A stretch of DNA of 64,000 nt from an uncultured Sphingomonas sp. (lineage in GTDB: Bacteria > Pseudomonadota > Alphaproteobacteria > Sphingomonadales > Sphingomonadaceae), in contig NZ_CAJYHX010000034.1 in assembly GCF_913774285.1 (NCBI RefSeq), positions 23,160 through 87,159 on the forward strand. The letters are read 5' to 3'. The translations under genes and the position numbers were made by a program. Numbering within the stretch: the stretch's first letter is position 1; each line of letters begins with the position of its first letter. Below, piece by piece: positions 8,925 to 18,066 of this stretch. Below the pieces are notes generated by a model, which saw nothing but the letters and a program-made list of their open reading frames with translations, was not told the DNA's origin and did no database searches.

Positions 8925-9497
8925 TTAGCGAGCGCCGCCCTGCCGGTCGAGCGCGAGATTGAGCGCGAGGACGTTGATCCGCGGTGCGCCGATCAGCCCG
9001 AGCAGCGGCTCCTGCACGTTCGCCTCCACCAGCTGCGCTACGCGATCCGGCGCGATGCCCCGCGCCTTGGCGACGCGCGCGACCTGGAAGCGCGCCGCTT
9101 CCGGGCTGATCTCGGGATCGAGGCCCGAACCCGAAGCCTGGAGCAGATCGGCCGGGGCATCGGCACCGAGACGCTTCTGGTCGGCGGTCACCCGGTCGAC
9201 CAGCTTCTTCGAGGCCGGCCCCAGGTTGGAGCCGCTCGAGGCCAGCGGGTCATAGCCATTGCCCGCCGCCGACGGGCGGCCCTGGAAATAGCGGGGCCCA
9301 GCGAAGCTCTGGCCGATCAGCATCGAGCCGCGCAGCTTGCCCGCATCGTCGCGCACCAGCGAGCCATTGGCCTGGGCCGGGAAGAGCAGTTGCCCGGCGC
9401 CGGTCACCACCAGCGGATAGACGACCCCCAGCAACGCGGCGAAGATCAGCGTGAACAGGAGCGTGGGCCGGAGGCCGGAAACGAGATCGGAACGCAT
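8925..9497 (-). CDS. kdpC: KdpC subunit of the potassium-transporting ATPase
   Basis: Small stabilising subunit of the KdpFABC pump, 190 residues, the usual size. I place the start at 9497, where the ATG follows GGAGGA; the frame is open for 17 codons upstream without similarity. One N-terminal membrane helix (about 13-33) precedes a periplasmic domain with the family signatures GQSFAGPRYFQGRPSA and the SGLDPEISPEAA segment near residue 125. It lies 13 bp after an outer-membrane-type gene that interrupts the usual kdpB-kdpC junction, and 8 bp before kdpE. Confidence 0.94.
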   Translation of the reverse strand: MRSDLVSGLRPTLLFTLIFAALLGVVYPLVVTGAGQLLFPAQANGSLVRDDAGKLRGSMLIGQSFAGPRYFQGRPSAAGNGYDPLASSGSNLGPASKKLVDRVTADQKRLGADAPADLLQASGSGLDPEISPEAARFQVARVAKARGIAPDRVAQLVEANVQEPLLGLIGAPRINVLALNLALDRQGGAR

Positions 9498-9510
9498 GGC
9501 GATATCCTCC

Positions 9511-10338
9511 TCAGAAGCGGGTGGAGACGCCCAGATAGACCTGGGCATCGGGGGTGGCCTGGTTCAGGCCGAAATTGGCGCCGAGATCGAGCTGCAGCGT
9601 CGGGCGCAGCAGATAGGTCGCGGCGATGTCGGCGGAGGTCTGGGTGACGTAACCGGCAGGATCGAAATTCCGGGCCACCCAGAACTCGCCGATCAGCGTG
9701 AACGTCGACGTAACCGCCTTGCCGAGATTGGCGGTGCCGACCAGCTGGGCATGATGGCCATGGCCGTCGCTGTCGGCGAGCACGTCGCCTTCGGGACCGA
9801 AGGTGAGCGTAAAGCTCTTGGGCAGTGCGATATTGACCGGCACGATCACCCCGCCCTCGGTCTGGCCATTGCCGATGCCCGTCTTCGCGGTGGGGATCTT
9901 CACGAAGGGCAGCAGCGCGATCTGCACCTGGCCCGCCGGATCGGTGAGCCGCTGCTTCAGCCGCAGCGTGAGGTCACCGACGCCGTGGAGCGTCTGCGTG
10001 CCTTGCGCGGTGCGGGTGCGGACGGTTTCATAGGGCGCGATGCTCGCCTCGACGTCGGTCGAGCCGGTCAGGCCATATTTGAGCGTCGGGTTGGTGTAGA
10101 GGATCGTGTCGACGCGCGTATCGCCGGCATCGGTGCGGGTCCAGTTGCCGAGATCGGTCTCGAGTTGCACCATGCCCTGCGGCACGGTGCAGGCGAAGTT
10201 CGACTTGGTCGGGCGGTCGGTGCACAGCGCGGGCGCTGACGGTGCGGCGGCCGCCGGGGCAGCAGGCACGCTGTCCTGCGCGAAGGCCGGAACGGCAACG
10301 ACGGTGAGCGACGCGAACGAAAGAAAACTACGGAACAT
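9511..10338 (-). CDS. Outer-membrane transporter-like protein within the kdp operon
   Basis: A 275-residue exported protein: a signal peptide ending AVPAFAQ, an Ala/Pro linker, then alternating amphipathic strands and a terminal Phe (GVSTRF), as in outer-membrane beta-barrels. It resembles the family named for a putative MetA pathway of phenol degradation (PF13557-type, generic 'transporter'): the pattern is VQLETDLGNW, then LKYGLT, GVGDLTLRLKQRL, and a long run of strands. It lies 14 bp downstream of kdpB and 13 bp upstream of kdpC, so it is transcribed with them. A role as a porin that lets potassium reach the pump is attractive but is inference from position only. Family assignment is moderate; exported barrel is fairly sure. 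Confidence 0.72.
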   Translation of the reverse strand: MFRSFLSFASLTVVAVPAFAQDSVPAAPAAAAPSAPALCTDRPTKSNFACTVPQGMVQLETDLGNWTRTDAGDTRVDTILYTNPTLKYGLTGSTDVEASIAPYETVRTRTAQGTQTLHGVGDLTLRLKQRLTDPAGQVQIALLPFVKIPTAKTGIGNGQTEGGVIVPVNIALPKSFTLTFGPEGDVLADSDGHGHHAQLVGTANLGKAVTSTFTLIGEFWVARNFDPAGYVTQTSADIAATYLLRPTLQLDLGANFGLNQATPDAQVYLGVSTRF

Positions 10339-10352
10339 TGGGGTTCAAATCC

Positions 10353-12371
10353 TCAGGCGAGGTGAAGGCCGGCAACGGCCAGATCGATGAGCTTGATGCC
10401 GATGAACGGCGCGACCAGGCCGCCCAGGCCGTAGATGGCAAGGTTGCGGGCGAGCAGCTGGCCAGCCCCCATCGGCTTATAGGTCACGCCCTTGAGCGCG
10501 AGCGGCACCAGGAACGGGATGATGATCGCGTTGAAGATCACCGCCGACAGGATCGCGCTGGTCGGGCTCGACAGGCCCATCACATTGAGCACGCCGAGGC
10601 CGGGATAGAGCGCGACGAACATCGCCGGGATGATCGCGAAATACTTCGCGACGTCGTTGGCAATCGAGAAGGTGGTGAGCGCCCCGCGGGTCATCAGCAG
10701 CTGCTTGCCGAGGCCGACCACCTCGATCAGCTTGGTCGGATCGCTGTCGAGATCGACCATGTTGCCCGCCTCGCGCGCCGCCTGGGTGCCGGTGTTCATC
10801 GCCACGCCGACATCGGCCTGGGCGAGCGCCGGCGCGTCGTTGGTACCGTCGCCGCACATCGCGACGAGCTTGCCGCCCTGCTGTTCCTGGCGGATCAGCG
10901 CGAGCTTGTCCTCGGGCGTCGCTTCCGCAAGGAAGTCGTCCACGCCCGCCTCGGCAGCGATGGCAGCGGCGGTGAGCGGGTTGTCGCCGGTGATCATCAC
11001 CGTGCGGATGCCCATCCGGCGCAGCTCGGCGAACCGCTCGCGCACCCCGGCCTTGACCACGTCCTTCAGCGCCACCGCGCCGAGCAGGCGGCCGTTGCGG
11101 ACCACCGCCAGCGGGGTCATGCCGCCGCGCGCAATGCCGTCGGTGATGCGCTTGAGCTCGGCGGCACCGGCAGCATCCGGATCCATCTTGAGGATGGAGT
11201 CGACCGCGCCCTTCAGGATAACCGTATCACCCTGGCGGACGCCCGAGCTGCGGGTCTGCGCGGTGAAGGGGATCACTTCGGCATCGGCATCGAGCTTTGC
11301 GTCAAACGCGAACTTCTCGCGGCCCAGCGTCACGATCGAGCGGCCCTCGGGCGTCTCGTCGGCGAGGCTGGCGGTAAGCGCAGCTTCGGCCAGCGTGCGT
11401 TCTTCCACCCCGGTCAGCGGGTGGAAGGCGCTCGCCTGGCGGTCGCCGATGGTGATGGTGCCGGTCTTGTCGAGCAGCAGCACGTCGACGTCACCCGCCG
11501 CCTCCACCGCGCGGCCGGACTTGGCGAGCACGTTGAAGCGCACCAGCCGGTCCATGCCCGCGATGCCGATTGCGGAGAGCAGCGCCGCGATGGTCGTCGG
11601 GATCAGCGTGATCAGCAGCGCCGCCAGCACCGCCACCGGGATCGCACCGCCGGCATAGGTGGCGAAGGCCGGGATCGTGCCCACCGCGATCAGGAAGATG
11701 ATCGTCAGGCCGACGAGCAGGATCGTCAGCGCGATCTCGTTCGGGGTCTTCTGGCGCTCGGCGCCTTCGACCAGCGCGATCATGCGATCGAGGAAGCCCT
11801 TGCCGGGATCTTGCGTCACGCGAAGGATGATCTTGTCCGAGATGACGCGCGTGCCGGCGGTGACCGCCGAACGGTCGCCGCCCGCCTCGCGGATCACCGG
11901 CGCGCTTTCACCGGTGATCGCGGCCTCGTTGACCGAGGCGACGCCCTCGATGACTTCGCCATCGGCCGGGATCAGGTCGCCGGTCTCGACCAGCACGAGG
12001 TCGTCGCGCTCGAGCAGATGCGCCTCGACCTTGCGCCAGGTCTCGCCGACGCCGGTGAGCTTCTTTGCCTCCAGCTCGGACTTGGTCGCGCGCAGCGACG
12101 CTGCCTGGGCGCGGCCCCGGCCCTCGGCGAGTGCTTCGGCGAAGGTGCCGAACAGCACGGTGAGCCACAGCCAGACGATCAGCTGGACCTGGAACCCCAC
12201 CGGCAGCGGCTCGCCGCCGAGCGCGAGCAGCACGGTGAGCAGCAGTGCCGCGACGGCCGTGGTGAACAGGATGGGGTTGCGGATCAGCTCGCGCGGATCG
12301 AGCTTGCGGAACGCGTCCCCGATGGCCGGGCCGATCAGCTCGGCCGCGAAGATGGACTTGGGTGCAGACAT
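10353..12371 (-). CDS. kdpB: KdpB, catalytic P-type ATPase subunit
   Basis: Catalytic subunit of the KdpFABC high-affinity potassium pump, 672 residues. All P-type landmarks are present: the actuator loop TGES (residues about 154-157), the phosphorylation site DKTGTIT (about 302-308), the nucleotide-binding region, TGDNPLTA, and the hinge [11 protein letters not shown]. Hydrophobic segments near residues 35-80, 215-275 and 575-670 fit the family topology in the inner membrane. It follows kdpA by 12 bp. ATP hydrolysis here drives potassium uptake through KdpA. Confidence 0.97.
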   Translation of the reverse strand: MSAPKSIFAAELIGPAIGDAFRKLDPRELIRNPILFTTAVAALLLTVLLALGGEPLPVGFQVQLIVWLWLTVLFGTFAEALAEGRGRAQAASLRATKSELEAKKLTGVGETWRKVEAHLLERDDLVLVETGDLIPADGEVIEGVASVNEAAITGESAPVIREAGGDRSAVTAGTRVISDKIILRVTQDPGKGFLDRMIALVEGAERQKTPNEIALTILLVGLTIIFLIAVGTIPAFATYAGGAIPVAVLAALLITLIPTTIAALLSAIGIAGMDRLVRFNVLAKSGRAVEAAGDVDVLLLDKTGTITIGDRQASAFHPLTGVEERTLAEAALTASLADETPEGRSIVTLGREKFAFDAKLDADAEVIPFTAQTRSSGVRQGDTVILKGAVDSILKMDPDAAGAAELKRITDGIARGGMTPLAVVRNGRLLGAVALKDVVKAGVRERFAELRRMGIRTVMITGDNPLTAAAIAAEAGVDDFLAEATPEDKLALIRQEQQGGKLVAMCGDGTNDAPALAQADVGVAMNTGTQAAREAGNMVDLDSDPTKLIEVVGLGKQLLMTRGALTTFSIANDVAKYFAIIPAMFVALYPGLGVLNVMGLSSPTSAILSAVIFNAIIIPFLVPLALKGVTYKPMGAGQLLARNLAIYGLGGLVAPFIGIKLIDLAVAGLHLA

Positions 12372-12383
12372 TGCTTGTCGTCC

Positions 12384-14087
12384 TCAGAAGAGCTGGCCGC
12401 GGAGCAGCGTGACGTGATCGGCGATCGGCCCCAGCGCCAGGCTCGGCAGGAAGGTGAGCCCGCCCAGGATCAGGATGATGCCGACGAGCAGCCCCACCCA
12501 CAGCGGTCCGGTGGTCGGGAAGGCGCCGACGCCGCCGGCGACCTGCTTCTTGGCGGCGAGGCTGCCGGCGATCGCCAGCACCGGCACGATCACGAAGAAG
12601 CGGCCGAGCCACATCGCGATGCCGAGCATGGCGTTGTAGAAAGGCGTGTTCGCCGAGAGACCCGCAAAGGCCGAGCCGTTGTTGCCGGTCGCGGAGGTGA
12701 AGGCGTAGAGGATCTCCGAGAAGCCGTGCGGGCCGTTATTGGCGATGCCCGCAAGCCCGGCCGGCAGCACCGAGGCCAGCGCAGCGCCGCCCAGGATGCA
12801 CAGCGGCAGCACGGCCACCGCGAGCACCGCCAGCTTCACTTCGCGCGCCTCGATCTTCTTGCCGACATATTCGGGCGTGCGCCCCACCATCAGCCCGGCG
12901 ACGAACACCGAGAGGATGGCGAACAGCAGGAAGCCGTAGATGCCGGCACCGACGCCGCCGACAACGATCTCGCCAAGCTGGATGTTGAACAGCGGAATCA
13001 GGCCACCCAGCGCGGTGAAGCTGTCATGCATCGCATTGACCGCGCCGCACGAAGCCGCTGTGGTGACGACCGCGAACAGCGCGCTGCCGACCACGCCGAA
13101 GCGGGTTTCCTTGCCCTCCAGATTGCCGCCGGCGACATGGAGCGCGTGGAGCGCCGGGTTTCCGGCGGATTCCGCCGCATAGGTCACCGCGATGCCGCCG
13201 AGGAACAGCACCGCCATCGCGGCGAGGATCGCCCAGCCCTGGCGGGTGTCGCCCACCGCCTTGCCGAAGGTCCAGGTAAGGCCGACGCCGACGAGGAAGA
13301 TCGACAGCATCTGCACCAGGTTGGTCAGCGCGGTCGGGTTCTCGAACGGATGCGCCGAGTTGGCGTTGAAGAAGCCGCCCCCATTGGTGCCGAGCATCTT
13401 GATCGCCTCCTGGCTGGCGACGGGGCCGAGCACGATCGTCTGGCGCGCGCCTTCCAGCGTGGTCGCGTCGACGCTGCTCGCCAGCGTCTGCGGCACGCCG
13501 CTGGCCACGAGGAACAGCGCATAGACAAGGCAGATCGGCAGCAGCAGGTAGAGGACGACGCGGGTGAAGTCGGCCCAGAAATTGCCGATGCCGCGCGACT
13601 CCTTCCGCGCGAAACCGCGGAAAAGCGCGAAGGCGATGGCGATGCCGGTCGCAGCGGACGTGAAGTTGTGAACCGCCAGCCCCAGCGCCTGCGACAGGTT
13701 GGAAAGCGTCGATTCGCCCGCATAGCCCTGCCAGTTGGTGTTGGTGGCAAAGCTGATCGCGGTGTTGAACGCGCCGTCGGCGCCCATGCCGGCGAGCCCG
13801 CGCGGGTTCCACGGCAGCACCGCCTGCAGGCGCAGCACCGCATAGGTGAGCACCGCGAGCGCAAGGTTGAACAGGATCAGGTGCAGCGCATAGGCGCGCC
13901 AGCCCTGCTCGGCGTTCGGATCGATGCCGCTGATGCGGTAGATGCCGCGCTCGACGGGGCCGAGGACGCGGTGGAGCGGGGTGCGGCGGCCTTCGTACAG
14001 CGCGAAGAGCCACAGCCCCATCGGCTTGGCGGCGGCAGCGAGGATGGCGACGAACAGGGCAATGAAGCCCCAGCCTTGAACTGTCAT
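12384..14087 (-). CDS. kdpA: KdpA, potassium-translocating subunit
   Basis: Channel-like inner-membrane subunit of KdpFABC, 567 residues with about ten membrane helices. The four selectivity-filter regions are recognisable: [49 protein letters not shown], and [13 protein letters not shown]. The ATG at 14087 lies 10 bp downstream of the short kdpF gene. Together with kdpB, kdpC and kdpF it gives a complete pump. Confidence 0.97.
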   Translation of the reverse strand: MTVQGWGFIALFVAILAAAAKPMGLWLFALYEGRRTPLHRVLGPVERGIYRISGIDPNAEQGWRAYALHLILFNLALAVLTYAVLRLQAVLPWNPRGLAGMGADGAFNTAISFATNTNWQGYAGESTLSNLSQALGLAVHNFTSAATGIAIAFALFRGFARKESRGIGNFWADFTRVVLYLLLPICLVYALFLVASGVPQTLASSVDATTLEGARQTIVLGPVASQEAIKMLGTNGGGFFNANSAHPFENPTALTNLVQMLSIFLVGVGLTWTFGKAVGDTRQGWAILAAMAVLFLGGIAVTYAAESAGNPALHALHVAGGNLEGKETRFGVVGSALFAVVTTAASCGAVNAMHDSFTALGGLIPLFNIQLGEIVVGGVGAGIYGFLLFAILSVFVAGLMVGRTPEYVGKKIEAREVKLAVLAVAVLPLCILGGAALASVLPAGLAGIANNGPHGFSEILYAFTSATGNNGSAFAGLSANTPFYNAMLGIAMWLGRFFVIVPVLAIAGSLAAKKQVAGGVGAFPTTGPLWVGLLVGIILILGGLTFLPSLALGPIADHVTLLRGQLF

Positions 14088-14097
14088 GCGGCTCTCC

Positions 14098-14187
14098 TCA
14101 GAAACGCTCGGGCCGCAGCAGCACCGCGACTAGGTAGAGGAGGAGCGCGACTGCGGTCGCGCCGGCGAGCATCAGGTGCAGGCCCAT
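14098..14187 (-). CDS. kdpF: KdpF, 29-residue pump subunit
   Basis: A very short open frame ([20 protein letters not shown]...) of 29 residues: one membrane helix followed by the LLRPERF end that is characteristic of KdpF, the lipid-like stabilising subunit of the Kdp pump. It sits directly upstream of kdpA (10-bp gap) and 3 bp downstream of another tiny membrane frame, in the expected order kdpF-A-B. Gene finders often miss it because of its length. Confidence 0.9.
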   Translation of the reverse strand: MGLHLMLAGATAVALLLYLVAVLLRPERF

Positions 14188-14190
14188 CGC

Positions 14191-14274
14191 TCAGGCCTTC
14201 ACGCACAGCTGGACGAAGGCCAGCGTAAGCAGGAAAAGCCCGCCGAGCGCGGCGAGCCAGAGAATGTCGGACAT
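14191..14274 (-). CDS. 27-residue membrane peptide upstream of kdpF
   Basis: A short frame (MSDILWLAALGGLFLLTLAF, then VQLCVKA) predicted to be a single membrane helix with a short positively charged end. It ends 3 bp before the kdpF start, so it would be the first gene of the kdp transcript. The segment ending in V-x-L-C resembles small peptides that I recall lying ahead of kdpF in other GC-rich bacteria, but I cannot confirm homology. The function is unknown; a pump accessory or leader peptide is possible. Evidence is position, hydrophobicity and an intact frame only. Confidence 0.6.
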   Translation of the reverse strand: MSDILWLAALGGLFLLTLAFVQLCVKA

Positions 14275-14658
14275 GGGGTTGGCCCTTGTTGCGTGCCGCC
14301 GGGTGGCGGCCTTGGGCGCGATCTAGGTCTGGTGAGCGTTAAGCTTCGACGGCGAATGCCGGGCGGCGGCATTAAGAATCCATATAGTCGGGCGGCGGGG
14401 CGTGGCGTTCGGCTGCGGGTTCGGCGTATCGAGGGCTTCTCGGCATTGAACAGGGTAATCGCTGATGGATTGCGGGTCGGCGCCTGCCACACACCACCGT
14501 CATTCCCGCGAAGGCGGGAATCCATTGCCCTGTGCGCTGGGGGCAGGAACCGCCGCATCAGCGCGAATGGATCCCCGCCTTCGCGGGGATGACGGCTTGG
14601 AGGCTAGTGCCCGCACTCCAAGCCACTGGGAAAACGCAACCCGCGAGAGGCTCGCCCA
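14275..14658. other. Divergent control region between the kdp operon and kdpD
   Basis: A 384-bp gap with no credible gene. The half nearer the operon (14275-14490) should hold the KdpE-controlled promoter, though I could not define a KdpE site or a clear -35/-10 pair. The half nearer kdpD contains an inverted-repeat element (14498-14594). A GAGAGG tract about 10 bp before the TTG at 14659 is the probable kdpD ribosome site. Confidence 0.6.
14498..14594. repeat. Inverted-repeat intergenic element, copy 1
   Basis: Outer arms of 29 bases face each other: CGTCATTCCCGCGAAGGCGG at 14498 onward and its near-exact complement ending at 14594, with about 40 bases between. Each arm also holds a smaller CCCGC-GAAG-GCGGG hairpin. 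A second copy with the same arms and a related core lies at 32775-32870. This is the short palindromic repeat type widely scattered between genes in sphingomonads; it does not encode a protein. Confidence 0.85.
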
Positions 14659-17277
14659 TTGAACGATCGCCCCAACCCCGATGCGCTGCTGCGCGAAGCC
14701 CGGCGCGAGGCGCGCGGGCGGCTGAAGATCTTCCTCGGTGCGGCCCCCGGCGTGGGCAAGACCTTCGAGATGCTGCGCGGGGGCGCCGAGCGGCTGCGCG
14801 CCGGCAAGGACGTCGTTGTAGGTGTTGTCGAGACGCATGGCCGCGCCGAGACCGAGGCGCTGGTCGCCCCCTTCGAGGTGCTCCCCCGCAAGGCGGTGGA
14901 GCATCAGAGCCACCGGTTGGAGGAGATGGATCTCGACGCGATCCTGGCGCGCCGGCCCACGCTGGTGCTGGTCGACGAGCTCGCCCACACCAATGCGCCC
15001 GGCTGCCGCCACCCGAAGCGCTGGCAGGACGTGGAGGAGCTGCGCGACGCCGGCATCCATGTCTACACCACGCTCAACGTCCAGCATGTCGAAAGCCTCA
15101 ACGACGTGGTGGCGAGCGTCACTCGTGTGCGGGTGCGCGAGACGGTGCCCGACGCGATCTTCGACGATGCCGAGATCGAGCTGGTGGACCTGCCGCCGGA
15201 CGAGCTGATCGACCGGCTGAAGGAGGGCAAGGTCTATGTGCCCGCCGAGGCCAGCCGCGCGCTCGCCCATTTCTTCTCCAAGGCGAACCTTTCCGCGCTC
15301 CGGGAGATGGCGCTGCGCCGCGCCGCGCTCAGCGTCGACCGGGCGATGCTCGACCATCTCGATGCGCTGGCGGTGCCCGGCACCTTCGCGGCCGGCGAGC
15401 GCGTGCTGGTGGCGGTGAGCGAACTGCCGGGCGGCGACGGACTGGTGCGCGCGGGCAAGCGGCTTTCCGACGCGCTGAAGGCACCTTGGCAGGTGGTGTT
15501 CATCGAGACCCCGCGCGCCGAACGCTTCCGCCCGGAGCAACGCCACCGCGTCGCCGAAACGCTGCAACTGGCGAGCAGCCTCGGCGCCACCGTCGCCACC
15601 GTGCCCGCCGCCACCGTGATCGACGGGCTGCGCACCCACCTTGCGGGCATGCGCGCGACCCAGCTGGTGATCGGCCGCTCGCGCCGCAGCTGGTGGTTCG
15701 AGCTGCGCCACGGCTCGGTCGTCGAATCGATGCTGCGCGCCAGCCAGGGCGTCGCGGTCCACGTCCTGCCCTCGACCGAGGAACGGGCCCGCGAGCGCCG
15801 CGCCCCCGCCCTGCCCGCGCTCGGCCGCTGGCAGGAGCATCTGGTCGGAGGGCTGTCCGTCGCGCTGACCGTGCTGCTGGGAAAGGTCAGCCTGCCGCTG
15901 ATCGGCGCGGGCGGCACCGATCTCCTGTTCCTGCTGCCAGTGATCCTGATCGCCTTCCGCTACGGCTTCGGGCCCGGCGTCTCCGCAGCCGCAATGGCGG
16001 GGCTCGCCTACAATTTCTTCTTCCTGCCGCCGCTCTACACCTTCACGATCGGCGACCCGCAAAGCGTGCTGACCTTCTTCGTGCTGGAAGCGATCGCGCT
16101 GTTCACCGCCAACCTCACTGCCCGCTTGCGCGCGCGCGCGACACTCGGCACGCGCAGCGCGCAGGAAAATGCCGCCGTCGCCGCTTTCGGCCAGGCGCTG
16201 GCCCGCGCGTCCGACACCGAGACGACCAGCCGCGTCGTCTGCGAGGAGATCGCGCGGCTGCTCGACGTGTCGGTGCTGCTGCTGGTCCGCCGCGACGGTG
16301 CGCTGACCCGCATCGCCAGCTGTCCGGAAGACGCCCCGCCGATGGGCGCGGTCGACCATGCCGCCGCCGAATGGGCGTGGAGCAGCGGCGAGGCGGGCGG
16401 GGTCGGCACCGGCACGCTGATCGCCGCCGACTGGCAGTTCCACCCCCTGCGCACCAGCCTGGGCGTGCTCGCGGTGATCGGCCTCGCCGCGCCCGACGGC
16501 CGCGAGCCGATCACCGCGGATCGTGCGCTATTGCTCTCTACCCTGCTCGGCCAGGCGGCGCTGGCGCATGAGCGGCTGCGGCTGGAGCAGGACGTGCGCG
16601 AAGTCTCCGTGCTGCGCGAGCGCGACAGGCTGCGCGCCGCCCTGCTCTCCTCGATCGGCCATGACCTGCGCACGCCGCTCACCTCGGTGGCGGCGGCGGT
16701 GGACGCGCTCGCCCATGCCCACCCGCACGAGCCCGCCACCGCCATCGCGCGGGCCGAGGTCGCCAGGCTGCGCCGCTTCCTCGACAATCTGATCGACATG
16801 GTGCGGATCGATGCCGGCGCCGTGGCACTGAACCTGGAGCCGATCGACCTCACCGACGCCGCTGCCGCCGCGGTGCACGACCTGCGCGACGTGCTGGCCG
16901 GCCGCGAGCTGGTGCTGCGCGTGCCGCCGGACCTGCCGCTGGTCCGCGCCGATCCCCGGCTGCTCCACCATATCCTGCTCAACCTGCTCTCCAATGCCGC
17001 CGTGCATGGCGGCGAGGGCCCGATCGAGATCCTCGGCGAGCGCCGCCCGGATGCGGTGCGGCTAGCGGTGCGCGACCATGGTCCCGGCCTGCCCCCCGGC
17101 GAGGAAGCGACGATCTTCGAGACCTTCGCGCGCGGGACCGGCAGCGACCGTGCCGGCGGTAGCGGGCTGGGGCTCGCCATCGCCAAGGGCTTTGCCGGGG
17201 CGATGGCAGCCCCCATCCGCGCCATGGACGCCGAGGGCGGCGGGGCGCTGTTCGCGGTCGACCTCCAGCCGGTCTGA
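14659..17277 (+). CDS. kdpD: KdpD sensor histidine kinase
   Basis: Membrane sensor kinase for potassium limitation and turgor, 872 residues, the usual KdpD size. Order of parts: KdpD N-terminal ATP-binding domain with Walker A GAAPGVGKT (27-35) and the DELAHTN segment; a universal-stress-like domain (about 250-370); four closely spaced membrane helices (about 395-490); a GAF-like region; HisKA with the phospho-accepting His in SSIGHDLRTPLTS (near 668); then HATPase with NLLSNAAVHG, DHGPGLPPGE and GGSGLGLAIAKG. The best start is a TTG; no in-frame ATG before the Walker A motif retains the N-terminus. It is divergent from kdpFABC, and its partner kdpE is at the far end of that operon. Confidence 0.95.
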   Translation: MNDRPNPDALLREARREARGRLKIFLGAAPGVGKTFEMLRGGAERLRAGKDVVVGVVETHGRAETEALVAPFEVLPRKAVEHQSHRLEEMDLDAILARRPTLVLVDELAHTNAPGCRHPKRWQDVEELRDAGIHVYTTLNVQHVESLNDVVASVTRVRVRETVPDAIFDDAEIELVDLPPDELIDRLKEGKVYVPAEASRALAHFFSKANLSALREMALRRAALSVDRAMLDHLDALAVPGTFAAGERVLVAVSELPGGDGLVRAGKRLSDALKAPWQVVFIETPRAERFRPEQRHRVAETLQLASSLGATVATVPAATVIDGLRTHLAGMRATQLVIGRSRRSWWFELRHGSVVESMLRASQGVAVHVLPSTEERARERRAPALPALGRWQEHLVGGLSVALTVLLGKVSLPLIGAGGTDLLFLLPVILIAFRYGFGPGVSAAAMAGLAYNFFFLPPLYTFTIGDPQSVLTFFVLEAIALFTANLTARLRARATLGTRSAQENAAVAAFGQALARASDTETTSRVVCEEIARLLDVSVLLLVRRDGALTRIASCPEDAPPMGAVDHAAAEWAWSSGEAGGVGTGTLIAADWQFHPLRTSLGVLAVIGLAAPDGREPITADRALLLSTLLGQAALAHERLRLEQDVREVSVLRERDRLRAALLSSIGHDLRTPLTSVAAAVDALAHAHPHEPATAIARAEVARLRRFLDNLIDMVRIDAGAVALNLEPIDLTDAAAAAVHDLRDVLAGRELVLRVPPDLPLVRADPRLLHHILLNLLSNAAVHGGEGPIEILGERRPDAVRLAVRDHGPGLPPGEEATIFETFARGTGSDRAGGSGLGLAIAKGFAGAMAAPIRAMDAEGGGALFAVDLQPV

Positions 17278-17364
17278 CGCGCGCTTGCGCAAGGATTGAA
17301 CGAAAACATCCAAATCCGACGCCGTGCCTCCGGATCGGACTTGCCATGCCGCGCTGCAGCCAAC

Positions 17365-18066
17365 ATGGTGGCAACACGGTTTTACATCGAAACGCAGGGC
17401 GTGGGGGCAAGCGAGATCGACCTGGCGACGCGGTTCGCCCAACTCTTCGCGTGCAGCGAAGCGGTCGCGACCGAGCTGGCCGCGGCGGCGATGCTCCGTC
17501 GCTGCCCGCAAGGTGCCACCGTCGTCCACCAAGGCGAGATACTGGGCCGCGTGCTGGTGCTACTCGAAGGCCATGTCCGCGCCGCGATGGTGACGCTGGA
17601 CGGCCGCGTGCTCCAGATCGCCGAACACCATCCCGGCGACATTTTCGGCGGCGTCGACCCCGGCCGCGAGCAGGCGAGCGACTGCACCGCCACCATGCCG
17701 ACCGTGATCGCCAGCTTCGCCACGGCCGACTTCTACGCGTTCGCCGAACGCCATGCGTGTGTCGGCATCGTGCTGGCCCGGACGATGGTGCGCCAGTTCG
17801 GCGCGCTGAGCCAGCTCGTCTCGGCGCGGCTGACGCTTTCCGCCAATGGCCGCGTCCATGCCGAGCTGTTGCGGCTGGCGCGCGCGCAGGACGGGCGCTG
17901 GATCCGCCCGCTGCCGGTGCTGTCCGACCTCGCCCTGCGTGTGCAGACCGCGCGCGAAACCGTCTCCCGCGCCGTATCCGCGCTCGAGCGGCGCGGCATC
18001 GTCCAGCGGCACGAGGACGGGCTGGAGATCGTCGCCCCCGCCCGGCTCGAAGCGCTTATCGTCTGA
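17365..18066 (+). CDS. Crp/Fnr-family transcriptional regulator
   Basis: About 233 residues with a cyclic-nucleotide-type beta-barrel sensor domain (approximately 25-145: GATVVHQGEILGRVLVLLEGHVR, shown here in part, then HHPGDIFGG) and a C-terminal helix-turn-helix (VQTARETVSRAVSALERRGIV). No Fnr-type cysteine cluster is seen, so the effector is unknown. The start is uncertain: a TTG at 17296 gives 23 more residues but its AAGGA touches the start codon, so I prefer the ATG at 17365. It begins 87 bp after kdpD on the same strand and could be co-transcribed. Its 3' end overlaps the convergent SLOG/cyclase gene by 11 bp. Confidence 0.8.
   Translation: MVATRFYIETQGVGASEIDLATRFAQLFACSEAVATELAAAAMLRRCPQGATVVHQGEILGRVLVLLEGHVRAAMVTLDGRVLQIAEHHPGDIFGGVDPGREQASDCTATMPTVIASFATADFYAFAERHACVGIVLARTMVRQFGALSQLVSARLTLSANGRVHAELLRLARAQDGRWIRPLPVLSDLALRVQTARETVSRAVSALERRGIVQRHEDGLEIVAPARLEALIV

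Noticed and set aside
10338-14228. A 1,296-codon plus-strand open frame
   Set aside because: It is antisense to kdpB and kdpA, which carry all expected motifs. The translation is Arg/His/Asp-rich with no recognisable domain, a typical shadow of GC-rich genes.
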